Below are positions 16,835 through 26,565 of a DNA stretch of 64,000 nucleotides, piece after piece. The position numbers were made by a program, and so were the translations under genes. The stretch is from JAXLWB01 sp046328715. GTDB lineage: Bacteria; Chloroflexota; Anaerolineae; Caldilineales; Caldilineaceae. The notes under the pieces were generated by a model. The model searched no databases and was not told the DNA's origin. It saw only the letters and a list, made by a program, of their open reading frames with translations. Location: assembly GCA_046328715.1 (NCBI GenBank), contig JAXLWB010000003.1, forward strand, positions 186,001-250,000. The letters run 5' to 3'. Each line of letters begins with the position of its first letter. Within the stretch, counting starts at the first letter, position 1.

Positions 16835-19800
16835 CTAGTTTCCACCTACACGCGCCAGGTCCGACTTGTTGCTTTCGAAGGCTGCGATCAAGGCATCGTC
16901 GCCGCTCAGACCTTGAGCTTTGACCTGGTTGATTGCCTCCAACATGCGCTTGTAATCCTTGGGCATCACCTTGATGAACTTCGGCAGCAACTCCTCCCAA
17001 CGGATTAGCACACGCCAGCCGAGTTCGCTGTTAGTGAGGTCGGCATGGCGCTGGATGATTGCCTTTAGCTCAGCCGCCTCTTCGGCCCCATTCACACGTT
17101 CCAGTTCCACCATTTCAAGATTGAACCGTGTAGCGAGATCGGCGTTCCAGTCGAGCAGATAGGCAACGCCTCCCGACATGCCAGCAGCGAAGTTCTTGCC
17201 AATGCTGCCCAACACAACCACTTTACCGCCAGTCATGTACTCGCAGCCATGGTCACCGACACCTTCCACGACGGCAATGGCACCGGAATTGCGTACAGCA
17301 AAGCGTTCGCCTGCAACGCCTCGGATATACGCCTCGCCAGCGGTTGCGCCATACAGTGCCACGTTGCCGATAATGATATTCTCTTCAGCACGGAAGCTAC
17401 TGCCTTGCGGCGGGTAGACGACCAATTTACCACCAGACAAGCCCTTGCCAAAGTAATCGTTACCATCTCCCTCTAACTCAAGGGTCACCCCGGAGGGGAT
17501 AAAAGCTCCAAAGCTCTGACCTGCCGAGCCTTTAAACTGGAAGTGAATCGTATCCTCGGGCAGTCCTTGTGGACCGTAACGTCGCGTGACTTCGCTACCC
17601 ACAATCGTCCCGACGACACGATTGATGTTGCGGATATCAACCGCACACTTGACCGGCGTACCATGTTCCAGAGCGGGTTGGGCCAGCTTGAGCAAGGTGG
17701 TCATATCCAACGCTTTGTCCAAGCCGTGATCTTGTGTAATTTGGCAGTAGCGGCCTACATCGCCGTTGACCTCTGGTTCCCAGAGCAGCGGTGAAAGGTC
17801 GATGCCACTTGCTTTCCAGTGTTCAAGTGCCTGGCGAGCTTCCAACCGATCGACCCGACCAACCATTTCATTGAGGGTGCGGAAACCAAGTTGCGCCATG
17901 ATCTCGCGCAACTCTTCGGCGATGAAGAACATGAAATTGGTCACATCTTCCGGTTCGCCGACAAACTTCTTACGCAATTCGGGATTCTGCGTAGCAACTC
18001 CCACTGGGCAGGTATCAAGATGGCAGACACGCATCATCACACAGCCCATGCTCACGAGCGGACCCGTGGCAAAGCCGAACTCCTCGGCACCGAGCAAGGC
18101 TGCAATCGCCACGTCGCGCCCGGTCTTGAGTTGACCATCGGTTTCCAGGGCGACACGGCTGCGCAGGTTGTTAAGCACCAATGTTTGGTGGGTTTCAGCA
18201 ATCCCCAATTCCCAGGGCAGACCGGCATGTTTGATCGAGGTCTGCGGCGAGGCACCCGTTCCGCCATCATGGCCGGAGATCAGGATGACATCGGCATGGC
18301 TCTTGGCCACCCCAGCCGCAACCGTACCCACACCCACCTCGCTGACCAACTTGACACTGATACGAGCATAGTGATTGGCATTCTTCAGATCGTGTATCAA
18401 CTCGGCCAGATCTTCGATCGAGTAGATATCATGGTGCGGGGGCGGGGAGATCAAGCCTACGCCAGGGGTTGCGTGGCGCGTCTTGGCAATCCAGGGGTAG
18501 ACCTTGGCCCCAGGCAATTGACCGCCTTCACCCGGTTTTGCTCCCTGCGCCATCTTGATCTGCAACTCTCTAGCATTAACCAGATAGTTACTCGTCACTC
18601 CAAAACGGCCCGAAGCGACCTGCTTGATCGCGCTGTTCTTGCTGTCGCCCTTTTCGTTGGTCCAGATGTAACGTTCCGGATCTTCGCCACCTTCACCGGT
18701 ATTGCTACGTCCGCCGATACGATTCATGGCAATCGCCAGCGTTTCGTGGGCCTCTTTGCTGATCGACCCATAGCTCATGGCACCACTCTTGAAGCGTTTG
18801 ACAATTTCCGCCGCCGACTCGACCTCGCTTAAAGGAATCGGATTATCGGCAAATTTGAAGCTGAGCAAGGCACGCAGGGTAGAGACTTCCCGCTCCTGGG
18901 CATTGACCAAGCTCGAATATTCCTTAAAGCTCTTGTAGCCGCGCGTCCAAACATCATCCCCACGCTGGCGGACTGCACTTTGTAGGCTGTGAATGGTGCG
19001 TGGGTTGAAGAGATGACGTTCGCTGTTGGCGCGCCACTGATAGTAGCCGCCAGCTTCGAGCGGCGCTGGTTCATCATGGCGCTCGGGGAAGGCCCGTTGG
19101 TGACGCATCCTAGTCTCTTCAAAGACTTGCTGCAAACCAATGCCCTGAATACGAGTGGGTGTCCAGGTAAAGTATTGATCCACCAATTCCTGGCTCAGCC
19201 CCAATGCTTCGAAGATCTGCGCACCACAGTAACTCTGCAACGTGCTGATGCCCATCTTCGAGCAGACCTTGATGATACCCTTGAGGCTGGCCTTGATATA
19301 TTTGTACTTCGCCGCCTCATATTCGATGTCGGTCAACAACCCCTGCTCGATCATGTCGTGAATGGTTTCGTAGGCCATATAGGGGTTAACCGCAGTTGCA
19401 CCGTAGCCGATCAGGAGCGAGAAGTGATGTACTTCACGCGGCTCGCCCGACTCGACCACGATGGCACAACGGGTGCGAGTCTTCTGGCGAATTAGATGAT
19501 GATGCAGACCTGCCGTTGCCAACAGGGCAGGAATTGGCGCCATCTCATGCGAAACACCACGGTCGGAGAGAATGAAGATATTGACGCCGAGATCGATGGC
19601 GACATCGGCCAAATGGAAGAGCTTTTCGAGCGCCTTTTCCATCCCCTTCCCACCTTCGCGCACCGGGAAGAGCAACGAGAGTTTCTGTGCCTTGAAGCCT
19701 GGCTCGACCACGTGAGCAATCTTGGCGAGCTGCTCATTGGTCAGAATTGGATTCTTGATACGAATCAATCGCGCATTTTCGGCGACGGTTTCCAGAACGT

Positions 19801-21523
19801 TGCCTTCGCTGCCCATCATCACATCACTGGCCGTAACCAACTCCTCGCGAATGGCGTCGAGCGGCGGATTGGTCACCTGAGCAAAGAGTTGGCGGAAATA
19901 GGAGTAGAGCAACTGTGGCTGGTCAGAAAGAACCGCAACCGGCGTGTCGTCTCCCATGCTGCCCAGTGCTTCGACGCCATTCTTGGCCATCGGGATCATG
20001 AGTGTGCGCAGCGTCTCAAAGGTGTAACCAAAGGCTTGTTGACGTTGCAGTACACTGGTGTGATCATCCGCAGTGTAGAGATAATCTTCGGGCGGCGTAC
20101 GCAACTCGTCCAGTTCCATCAAGTATTCATCCAGCCATTGCTGATAGGGATGCGCCTGCGCCATGCTGGACTTGATCTCGTCGTCACTGATGATGCGCCC
20201 TTGTGCAGTGTCGACCAGGAACATACGTCCTGGTTGAAGGCGAGCTTTATAAAGCACATTTTCCGGCTCAATTTCGTCGCCTAACACACCCACTTCGGAG
20301 GCCATGACGACCATGCCATCCTTGGTGACATAATAGCGGCTGGGGCGCAGACCATTGCGGTCGAGCACCGCCCCGACTACGGTACCATCGGTAAAGCAGA
20401 TCGAAGCAGGACCATCCCAAGGTTCCATGATGCCTGCATGGTATTCGTAGAAGGCACGCTTCTCGGCTGACATGTGAGGATTATTGGCCCACGGCTCCGG
20501 GATCATCATCATCGCCACATGATGGAGTGGGCGCCCGGCAAGATGGAGAAACTCCATCGCATTGTCGAATTGCGACGAATCGCTACCATCCGGATCGACG
20601 ATCTGTTGTGTCACTTTGGGCAGATCCTCGCCGAAGAGGTCGGACTTGATCACCGATTGGCGGGCGTACATCCAGTTGATGTTGCCGCGAATCGTGTTGA
20701 TCTCACCGTTGTGAATCAGATAGCGATTGGGATGGGCACGTTCCCACGAAGGAAAGGTATTGGTCGAAAAGCGCGAATGAACAACCGCAATCGCCGATTC
20801 GATATCAGAATCGAGCAGATCGGGATAGTAGTCATCCACCTGTTCGGCCAGCAACATGCCTTTGTAGATAATCGTGCGGCTAGAAAGGCTGGTGATGTAG
20901 AACTGCGCGGCGGACGCATGGCTTCCGTAGCGAATCATCTGCTCGGCCTGTTTGCGGATCACATAGAGTTTGCGCTCAAAGGCCAGCGGATCGGAACCGA
21001 TCAACTTATCAGCATTTTTGGCGATAAAGACCTGCCGAATAAATGGTTCACCACTTTTGGCTGTCTCGCCGAGCGAAGCATTGTCGGTCGGTACTGTACG
21101 CCAGCCTAAGACAGTTTGCCCTTCGTCACGAACAACCTTTTCAAACAGACGCTCGAAATGATGACGTGTGACTTCATCCTTCGGGAGGAAGATCATGCCG
21201 ACGCCTAAGTCGCCAGGAGCTGGGAGTTCAAAGCCTAGTTGGGCAGCAACCTTTTCAAAGAAGCGACGTGGAAGTTGAATGTTGATGCCAGCGCCATCTC
21301 CGGTATTGGCTTCGCAGCCGCTTGCACCACGATGGTTCAGGTTGACAAGCACCTTCATCGCCTGGCGAACTGTTTTGTGCGAGCGAACGCCTTGAATGTT
21401 CACGACAAATCCAACGCCACAGGCATCATGTTCAAATCTTGGGTCATAGAGGCCCTGCTTGGCAGGTATCCCGCGCCACGGAATGGACGACTGACCGTTT
21501 CGCTGGTCAGATTCACTACTCAT
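16835..21523 (-). CDS. gltB: Glutamate synthase large subunit
   Basis: 1562-residue alpha subunit. The N-terminal class II glutaminase domain starts at Cys35 in HDACGVGFV, so a 34-residue propeptide would be removed. A central domain is followed by the FMN TIM barrel (GGRSNTGEGGEDPE, SVKLVSEVGVG, SGHDGGTGASP). Fe-S cysteines appear in CHLDTCPVG, and the C-terminal beta-helix carries the GXXGXXXG-type repeats. It makes two glutamates from glutamine and 2-oxoglutarate. The ATG at 21523 follows AAAGGAG by ten bases; a TTG three codons upstream is less likely. Confidence 0.96.
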   Translation of the reverse strand: MSSESDQRNGQSSIPWRGIPAKQGLYDPRFEHDACGVGFVVNIQGVRSHKTVRQAMKVLVNLNHRGASGCEANTGDGAGINIQLPRRFFEKVAAQLGFELPAPGDLGVGMIFLPKDEVTRHHFERLFEKVVRDEGQTVLGWRTVPTDNASLGETAKSGEPFIRQVFIAKNADKLIGSDPLAFERKLYVIRKQAEQMIRYGSHASAAQFYITSLSSRTIIYKGMLLAEQVDDYYPDLLDSDIESAIAVVHSRFSTNTFPSWERAHPNRYLIHNGEINTIRGNINWMYARQSVIKSDLFGEDLPKVTQQIVDPDGSDSSQFDNAMEFLHLAGRPLHHVAMMMIPEPWANNPHMSAEKRAFYEYHAGIMEPWDGPASICFTDGTVVGAVLDRNGLRPSRYYVTKDGMVVMASEVGVLGDEIEPENVLYKARLQPGRMFLVDTAQGRIISDDEIKSSMAQAHPYQQWLDEYLMELDELRTPPEDYLYTADDHTSVLQRQQAFGYTFETLRTLMIPMAKNGVEALGSMGDDTPVAVLSDQPQLLYSYFRQLFAQVTNPPLDAIREELVTASDVMMGSEGNVLETVAENARLIRIKNPILTNEQLAKIAHVVEPGFKAQKLSLLFPVREGGKGMEKALEKLFHLADVAIDLGVNIFILSDRGVSHEMAPIPALLATAGLHHHLIRQKTRTRCAIVVESGEPREVHHFSLLIGYGATAVNPYMAYETIHDMIEQGLLTDIEYEAAKYKYIKASLKGIIKVCSKMGISTLQSYCGAQIFEALGLSQELVDQYFTWTPTRIQGIGLQQVFEETRMRHQRAFPERHDEPAPLEAGGYYQWRANSERHLFNPRTIHSLQSAVRQRGDDVWTRGYKSFKEYSSLVNAQEREVSTLRALLSFKFADNPIPLSEVESAAEIVKRFKSGAMSYGSISKEAHETLAIAMNRIGGRSNTGEGGEDPERYIWTNEKGDSKNSAIKQVASGRFGVTSNYLVNARELQIKMAQGAKPGEGGQLPGAKVYPWIAKTRHATPGVGLISPPPHHDIYSIEDLAELIHDLKNANHYARISVKLVSEVGVGTVAAGVAKSHADVILISGHDGGTGASPQTSIKHAGLPWELGIAETHQTLVLNNLRSRVALETDGQLKTGRDVAIAALLGAEEFGFATGPLVSMGCVMMRVCHLDTCPVGVATQNPELRKKFVGEPEDVTNFMFFIAEELREIMAQLGFRTLNEMVGRVDRLEARQALEHWKASGIDLSPLLWEPEVNGDVGRYCQITQDHGLDKALDMTTLLKLAQPALEHGTPVKCAVDIRNINRVVGTIVGSEVTRRYGPQGLPEDTIHFQFKGSAGQSFGAFIPSGVTLELEGDGNDYFGKGLSGGKLVVYPPQGSSFRAEENIIIGNVALYGATAGEAYIRGVAGERFAVRNSGAIAVVEGVGDHGCEYMTGGKVVVLGSIGKNFAAGMSGGVAYLLDWNADLATRFNLEMVELERVNGAEEAAELKAIIQRHADLTNSELGWRVLIRWEELLPKFIKVMPKDYKRMLEAINQVKAQGLSGDDALIAAFESNKSDLARVGGN

Positions 21524-21744
21524 TATTCTCAATCTCCTTTACTGTAGGACTGAGCTATACTTGCCACCGCTGTAGAGGCGAGAGAACGTTTTTGTGCAAC
21601 CAACCAGCATCCAGGCGCATCTCCCAGCACAGCAAATATATGTCGTCGAGCAATTTGGTCAAACATACCTATCGTGCAGTAGATAGGACCAGGTGTGGTG
21701 TCAGATAATTTCTGCAATTGTAATGAAGCGTTCCGACGGTAGAT
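21524..21744. other. gltB upstream region
   Basis: Non-coding stretch between gltB and the terminator at 21745. It must hold the gltB promoter, but I see no convincing -35/-10 pair. Only the ribosome site AAAGGAG at about 21534-21540 is clear. Confidence 0.45.
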
Positions 21745-21780
21745 AAAAAAATAGCGGCCTAGGTTATGAACCTTGTGCCG
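21745..21780 (-). terminator. Rho-independent terminator of the PP2C-like gene
   Basis: On the minus strand CGGC plus AGGTT pair with AACCT plus GCCG across a small internal mismatch, followed by CTA and seven U. It is located about 200 bases downstream of the PP2C-like gene. The stretch 21781-21978 between them has no supported gene. Confidence 0.65.
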
Positions 21781-21978
21781 CCCACCGTTGGGTGCATGCA
21801 GTTTTATACAACAATCACAAGAACAACAGGTAAACTATGGGTTATGTACTATAAGGTTGGGGTAACACGACACCCTGGCCAATCAACATGTGAAATTATG
21901 CACAGATACATTGTACACGAGGTGTCTCTACGTAAGCAAAAGAATCTTAGATGCAAACAGAAAATGTTGCAACTCTCA

Positions 21979-24192
21979 CTACTTTGAACAGTCCGGATCA
22001 TTGCGCGGACAATCGTTCGTAGGGGCTGGAACAGGCGTATCTGTCGGGGGTGGCACTGGAGTATCGGTTGGCGGCACGGGCGTATCGGTGGGTGGCACAG
22101 GCGTGTCCGTCGGCGGTACTGGTGTGTCGGTCGGCGGAGGCACCGGCGTATCGGTAGGGGGTACAGGTGTGTCGGTCGGCGGCACGGTCGTATTGGTTGG
22201 AGGTGGCGACGTGGGCGTATCAGCAGGGGGTGCAACCGTGGGCACTGATGGAGCCGCACTTTCCTCTAGCTTGAAGAGGAAGCCATGTCCTGGAGCCAAT
22301 AACTCTAGCCGATGATTGGTCTGTGAAGCGTCAACCAGCATAATGCTCCATTGGTAAGTGCGTCCCGGCATCAAAATACCGTTCAACGTGCCAAGAGCAG
22401 CCGTGTTCAGATCAACGCGCACGCTGGTGGATCGATCCACACCGGTCGGGCTGAAGGCATCATGCATGGGGTCGCCACCCGGTTCCCAAATGACCAACTC
22501 AAACGCTCGGTTGTTGGGCAAATCAAAGTTTGGCAGCCAACGGAAGGTATAGCTACCCGCCAACGTCGACTCCATCGGCTCCTGTAATATGACCGAGTAA
22601 TCGGCGTTATCCACTTGGGCAGGTGTTGGCAACGTCGTCGGCGACGTAGGGAATGGCGTACTGGTCGTGGCAAGCGCACTTTCAATCGTCGATGTTGCCA
22701 CAGTCATCACCGCAAAGGGCGAGGAAAGTGAGATAGAAAGCGGCGGCGCAAGGGCCAAGGCCGCACTATGCGTCGCTGAGATCGGCGTTACTGTGGGTAG
22801 CACAATCACTGATGCAGAAACGATGGTAGTCGCTTTGGCAGTTGGTGCGGCTGTCACGACCGCGCTTGCTGTGATTGCTGGCGAAACAATCAGCGTTTGT
22901 GTAAGCGCGGCACTTGGTGCATTCATCGCAGTGGCCGTCACATTTACTGACACTGTCGCACTACCGGTCACAGCCTGCGTCGAAGAAAGCAAGAGCGAAG
23001 CTTGCAGCACAGTTGCTGGCGTGGCAGTCGTCGTAGACACAGACAACGCCTGTACACGCTCAGCGACGGTTGGTGTGGAGGCAACCGTCTTTTCAACCTG
23101 GGTAGCAGTGGCGACTTTCGTCGCTTGGGTGGTGGCAGTATTCGTAGCCACCTCGGTAAGGGTAACTTCTGGCGTAACGGTCGCTGCTGGTGTGTCTGTG
23201 ACTTCGGGTGCCGCCAGGGCGACCAGTGGAGCGCTGCTGCGTTCCGCTCCGGTGCGCAGGCTGATGCTGTAACCGGCCCATGCAGACAAAATCAAAAGTA
23301 AAAATGCCAACATGGCCGACACTAACATGGTTCGTACATCTAAACCACGAATGGTAAGCCACTGATTAGTGCCACTGGCCGGCATCACCAGCGCCGATGC
23401 GGTGATATTGTCCTCTTCGCGCTGTTCGATTGCCTTATTGACCAGCAACCGTACAGCTTGTTTCGTGCGTTGTTGCCGGAATGTACGGCTCAGTTCCTCA
23501 TCGGGAATCGTATCGGTCAAGCCGTTGGAGCAGAGCAGGATCGTATCATCCGGTTGCAGATCGATGAAGGTGGCGATTTGGCGTCGTTCAAGGGTGAAAT
23601 TGCTGCCCGGAACCAAAATGCCGTGATCCACCATTATATTTTTCGGCATGCCCAAATAACGCAAAGGCAACTGGCGATTCGAATATTGCGAGTTCTCACC
23701 CTCGTTCACCCGACGAGCGTCAATAGCCTCTTGGAGTAAAGTATGGTCAACCGTCAGCCGGTGGGCTAAGCCTTCGCGGATTAGATAGGCACGACAGGTT
23801 CCCAAGTGGGCCAAATAGAGTTGCCAGCCATCGATCACAGCCAGGACGATGGTTGCACTCATTCCGCGCAATTCACTGCGGTTGGAAGACGCTTCAAGCA
23901 GGATCTGATGTGCACTGCGAACCGCTTCTCCCATCCGTTGCACGACCGGCATATCAGTCGGTTGTTGCTTCATTACCCGTTCAACGGTCTCAACCACGAG
24001 TTGACTGGTCTCCCCGGTTGAGCCATCGGCGACGACAGCCACATAAAGTGATTGTTGTGGATGCTTTTGCCAATCACGATCGTCAGTACCAATGCGAAAA
24101 AAGCTGTGACTATCTGTCATCAGCTTGCCAGCCACCCCAGCGTGATTGAGAGAAAACTTAGCGGGTGCTTGATCGAGTACGGCGAGACTCAT
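21979..24192 (-). CDS. Membrane-anchored PP2C-like protein with degenerate metal site and Thr/Pro stalk
   Basis: 737 residues. A cytoplasmic PP2C-fold domain spans about 25-270, then one membrane helix (about 288-310), then a Ser/Thr-rich outer segment. A fibronectin-III-like domain follows (about 540-665), and a TDTPVPP stalk of about 55 residues ends the protein. Several metal-site residues of active PPM phosphatases are changed. ADG is kept (Asp56) and so is the C-terminal DN (Asp261), but GDSR reads GTCR (Thr132) and SDGL reads SNGL (Asn223). This suggests a weak phosphatase or a pseudophosphatase sensor. No protein kinase gene lies nearby. It is the last gene before a terminator and probably links cytoplasmic phosphosignalling to the cell surface. 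Confidence 0.82.
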   Translation of the reverse strand: MSLAVLDQAPAKFSLNHAGVAGKLMTDSHSFFRIGTDDRDWQKHPQQSLYVAVVADGSTGETSQLVVETVERVMKQQPTDMPVVQRMGEAVRSAHQILLEASSNRSELRGMSATIVLAVIDGWQLYLAHLGTCRAYLIREGLAHRLTVDHTLLQEAIDARRVNEGENSQYSNRQLPLRYLGMPKNIMVDHGILVPGSNFTLERRQIATFIDLQPDDTILLCSNGLTDTIPDEELSRTFRQQRTKQAVRLLVNKAIEQREEDNITASALVMPASGTNQWLTIRGLDVRTMLVSAMLAFLLLILSAWAGYSISLRTGAERSSAPLVALAAPEVTDTPAATVTPEVTLTEVATNTATTQATKVATATQVEKTVASTPTVAERVQALSVSTTTATPATVLQASLLLSSTQAVTGSATVSVNVTATAMNAPSAALTQTLIVSPAITASAVVTAAPTAKATTIVSASVIVLPTVTPISATHSAALALAPPLSISLSSPFAVMTVATSTIESALATTSTPFPTSPTTLPTPAQVDNADYSVILQEPMESTLAGSYTFRWLPNFDLPNNRAFELVIWEPGGDPMHDAFSPTGVDRSTSVRVDLNTAALGTLNGILMPGRTYQWSIMLVDASQTNHRLELLAPGHGFLFKLEESAAPSVPTVAPPADTPTSPPPTNTTVPPTDTPVPPTDTPVPPPTDTPVPPTDTPVPPTDTPVPPTDTPVPPPTDTPVPAPTNDCPRNDPDCSK
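22026..22206. repeat. Tandem coding repeat for the Thr/Pro stalk
   Basis: About eight imperfect 21-24 bp units, each coding TDTPVPP or a close variant, at the C-terminal end of the PP2C-like protein. The DNA is GC-rich and skewed, which creates long antisense open frames that are not genes. Unit number is likely to vary between strains. Confidence 0.85.
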
Positions 24193-24443
24193 CCTGCCTC
24201 TAGACTATGCTCTGCATGAAAAGGGACCTTTACTTCTCGACAAACTGCGCTTTTCATTGCAAATGCGGTATAGCTTGCAAATTGCCAGCGGTAAACGTGG
24301 ATCCATGGAAAAAACAATCATCCACTCTTGATCTTCAACGATCAACATTACTGTTCAAATTACGCGCGTATGAATGATATAGCACACACTGAGAAGATTA
24401 AACAAGTTTTAATTTCTAGCAAATATTATTACTCATTCACGCT

Positions 24444-26237
24444 CTAATCGCGGCGGCTCAGCCACAAAGCCATCATTACGGCAAACAGCGCCAGCACTGC
24501 TGCGCCTAATCCGACGCCTTGGGCCAGCGTCAGACTGAGAAAAAAGCTAGAAATTGATAGATAAAGTGAGGTAAAAAACGAGGTTGAAGCCTGGGCAACG
24601 GTGGAGAGCAGCGATGAGGCGCTAGAAGCAGTCGTCGTTACAGGAGTTGTTTGCGAATTGGAGATCATCTCAAGCTGTGTAATTGTCATTTGCCCGTTGA
24701 TCACCTGAGCCACGAGCGTTGCCATCGGCGTAGCCTGTGGTTGCTTGAGCACGTGAGCCAGGCTGCGCAGATTGTCCATGGTATAGCTGCGCGCCAGAAC
24801 CGTGACACTTTGCGCAGGCAAGGCGAGCAGGGTTTGCATCTCTTGTGGGCTCAACGAGGTGAGTTTGTCGATACTTTCCGGTTCGCCAACTGATAGCAGC
24901 AGAGCAAAACTGGCCGAGTCGAAATCGCTGGGTTGGCGCCGTTTATCCAGTTGATAATCGCTGACCGCAGCCAACTGGTCGCCAGCAACCTGTGACCAGG
25001 CAAGCGTGGTTGTAATCGAGCCAGTGGCGGAAAGAATCGTCGTTGCGGCTGCGGGCAGGCGGATTAGTTGCTCAAGCTGACCGTTGTCGATGGCCTTGTC
25101 CAATTCGCTGCGCCCACTGGTGGCGAGGATGACATTGACATAGTCAGAGAGCCGGCTCAGGTCGCCCACCGCCACATAGTCGAGCAAACTGCGCATGGCA
25201 GGATTTTCGTCGGCCACGAGGCAGAGGTAACGATTGGTAGTACAGAAATTATCCCAAGAATCGAGCAGCGTAGTCGAAATTTCGACGGCGGCAATTGCGC
25301 TCTCCTGCGGCAACCCATCCTGAATCGATGTGGCGATCTCGCTGCGAATTTTGGCTTTGACATCTTCGCTGGTCAACGATTCCTGGATCTGCGGCAGCGC
25401 GCCCTGTCCCCCTTCCCACAGATCCCATACGACCAGGCCAATGCCGATCACCCAACCTGCAATTGGAATTAACGACGAACCAGCTTTGCCAAGGACACGA
25501 CCGATAATTTTGCCAGCCACACGCTCAGCGATCTGTTCACTCAGATTGATGGCTACGCGGCGCGCAATTTCAGTCACAACAATGACCCCAATGCCGGTCA
25601 ACGCCTTGCCATGCACATCCAGGGCGTTGACATCTACCTGGGTGGTATTGGGCAGATCGATCTTGGCCGCTTCGAGGCGGATGCCATCTTCAAAGGCAGT
25701 GAAGAGCGTAGTTGAATAGCGTTCGCCAACAAATTCCTGCAAACAGAGAAAGGCGACCGAGGCAGCACGGGCAAACTCGGCCTGGACATCGCGAGCAATT
25801 TCAGTACCGATAGCAGTCGAGAGTTCATCCAGTTTGGCGACAAAGACGGGTGAGTTGAAGGTGTCGCTCATGATACGCCGCGCAAATTGATTAGCTTGGT
25901 CGGGTGACCAACCAGACCAGAGGCGGCTCCAGTAGCCTTCGTCCTGGCGCACTTGATTGACTGCACGCTCTACTTCGCTGTCGATCGTGGCATCAACGCC
26001 AAGTTCGGCCCATTTGCGGGCAACCAGCGTATCGACATTGATAGGATTGGCAGGCGTATCGAGCGCTTGTTTGGCGTAATGCTCGATCTCGTTGCGTAGT
26101 TGTTGTTTGTCGAGTTGACTACAGTCGCCATAGGTGTAGGTGCTGGAGGAAGTGGGCGTCTGAGCGGAAACCGGGATGGCATTGACCATAAACGCAAACA
26201 GTAGAATCGAACAAAGCAGCGTACGAACGTTCCTCAC
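24444..26237 (-). CDS. Exported membrane-anchored protein of unknown family (paralogue of 28130-29983)
   Basis: 597 residues, family not recognised. A signal peptide of about 25 residues ending near SAQ, a long alpha-helical body and a C-terminal membrane helix before a short WLSRRD tail give an outside-facing, C-anchored topology. The best conserved part against its paralogue runs from a hydrophobic Gly-rich stretch, IAERVAGKIIGRVLGKAG, through IPIAGWVIG to GALPQIQE. One paired Cys region is shared too: CSQLD at the mature N-terminus and FLCLQEF further on. The GTG start overlaps the YbjQ stop by four bases, so translation is coupled. No catalytic motif is seen. Confidence 0.75.
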   Translation of the reverse strand: MRNVRTLLCSILLFAFMVNAIPVSAQTPTSSSTYTYGDCSQLDKQQLRNEIEHYAKQALDTPANPINVDTLVARKWAELGVDATIDSEVERAVNQVRQDEGYWSRLWSGWSPDQANQFARRIMSDTFNSPVFVAKLDELSTAIGTEIARDVQAEFARAASVAFLCLQEFVGERYSTTLFTAFEDGIRLEAAKIDLPNTTQVDVNALDVHGKALTGIGVIVVTEIARRVAINLSEQIAERVAGKIIGRVLGKAGSSLIPIAGWVIGIGLVVWDLWEGGQGALPQIQESLTSEDVKAKIRSEIATSIQDGLPQESAIAAVEISTTLLDSWDNFCTTNRYLCLVADENPAMRSLLDYVAVGDLSRLSDYVNVILATSGRSELDKAIDNGQLEQLIRLPAAATTILSATGSITTTLAWSQVAGDQLAAVSDYQLDKRRQPSDFDSASFALLLSVGEPESIDKLTSLSPQEMQTLLALPAQSVTVLARSYTMDNLRSLAHVLKQPQATPMATLVAQVINGQMTITQLEMISNSQTTPVTTTASSASSLLSTVAQASTSFFTSLYLSISSFFLSLTLAQGVGLGAAVLALFAVMMALWLSRRD

Positions 26238-26557
26238 CCCTCACCCCTCTTATAAAAACCATTGCCATAAGCAACCACTTCACAGCCTCCGTCTACCAGC
26301 GACGGGTGCGAAATCTTCACGCCAATCACACCATCATAGCCCTTTTCTTGCGCCTTCCGTTCGAGTTCACTGAGCGCTGTAGCCACCGCATCTTCAATCA
26401 ATTTTTCATAGTGGATCATTCGTCCGCCGACCAAGTTGCGGATATTTTCGCGAATATCCTTGACCACATTGGCAGCCGCAACTGATGTTGAAAAAAGCAG
26501 CTCGCCAACTTCGATGTTATGATGGGGGTAATGATCCAATGAGATGAGAATAGGCAT
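26234..26557 (-). CDS. YbjQ/UPF0145 family protein
   Basis: 107 residues of the YbjQ (DUF74) family, a small pentameric fold of unclear role, sometimes called putative metal-binding. Family landmarks: TSVAAANVVKDIRENI, then VGGRMIHYEKLIEDA, then EKGYDGVIGVKIS. The ATG at 26557 is used because the upstream in-frame codon is a TTG inside the divergent gene. Only eight bases separate its ATG from that of the divergent sulfotransferase-like gene. It overlaps the following exported-protein gene by GTGA, so the two work as one unit. Confidence 0.78.
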   Translation of the reverse strand: MPILISLDHYPHHNIEVGELLFSTSVAAANVVKDIRENIRNLVGGRMIHYEKLIEDAVATALSELERKAQEKGYDGVIGVKISHPSLVDGGCEVVAYGNGFYKRGEG

Positions 26558-26565
26558 AAACAACA

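Noticed and set aside
17819..18832. 337-codon open frame opposite gltB
   Set aside because: Shadow of glutamate synthase; composition is only a mirror of the gltB codons.
22026..22206. Regular repeat that might be a CRISPR array
   Set aside because: Units are contiguous 21-24 bp without unique spacers and keep the reading frame of the Thr/Pro stalk.
22667..23272. 201-codon Ala/Val-rich open frame opposite the PP2C-like gene
   Set aside because: Caused by the skewed Ser/Thr-rich coding segment on the other strand.
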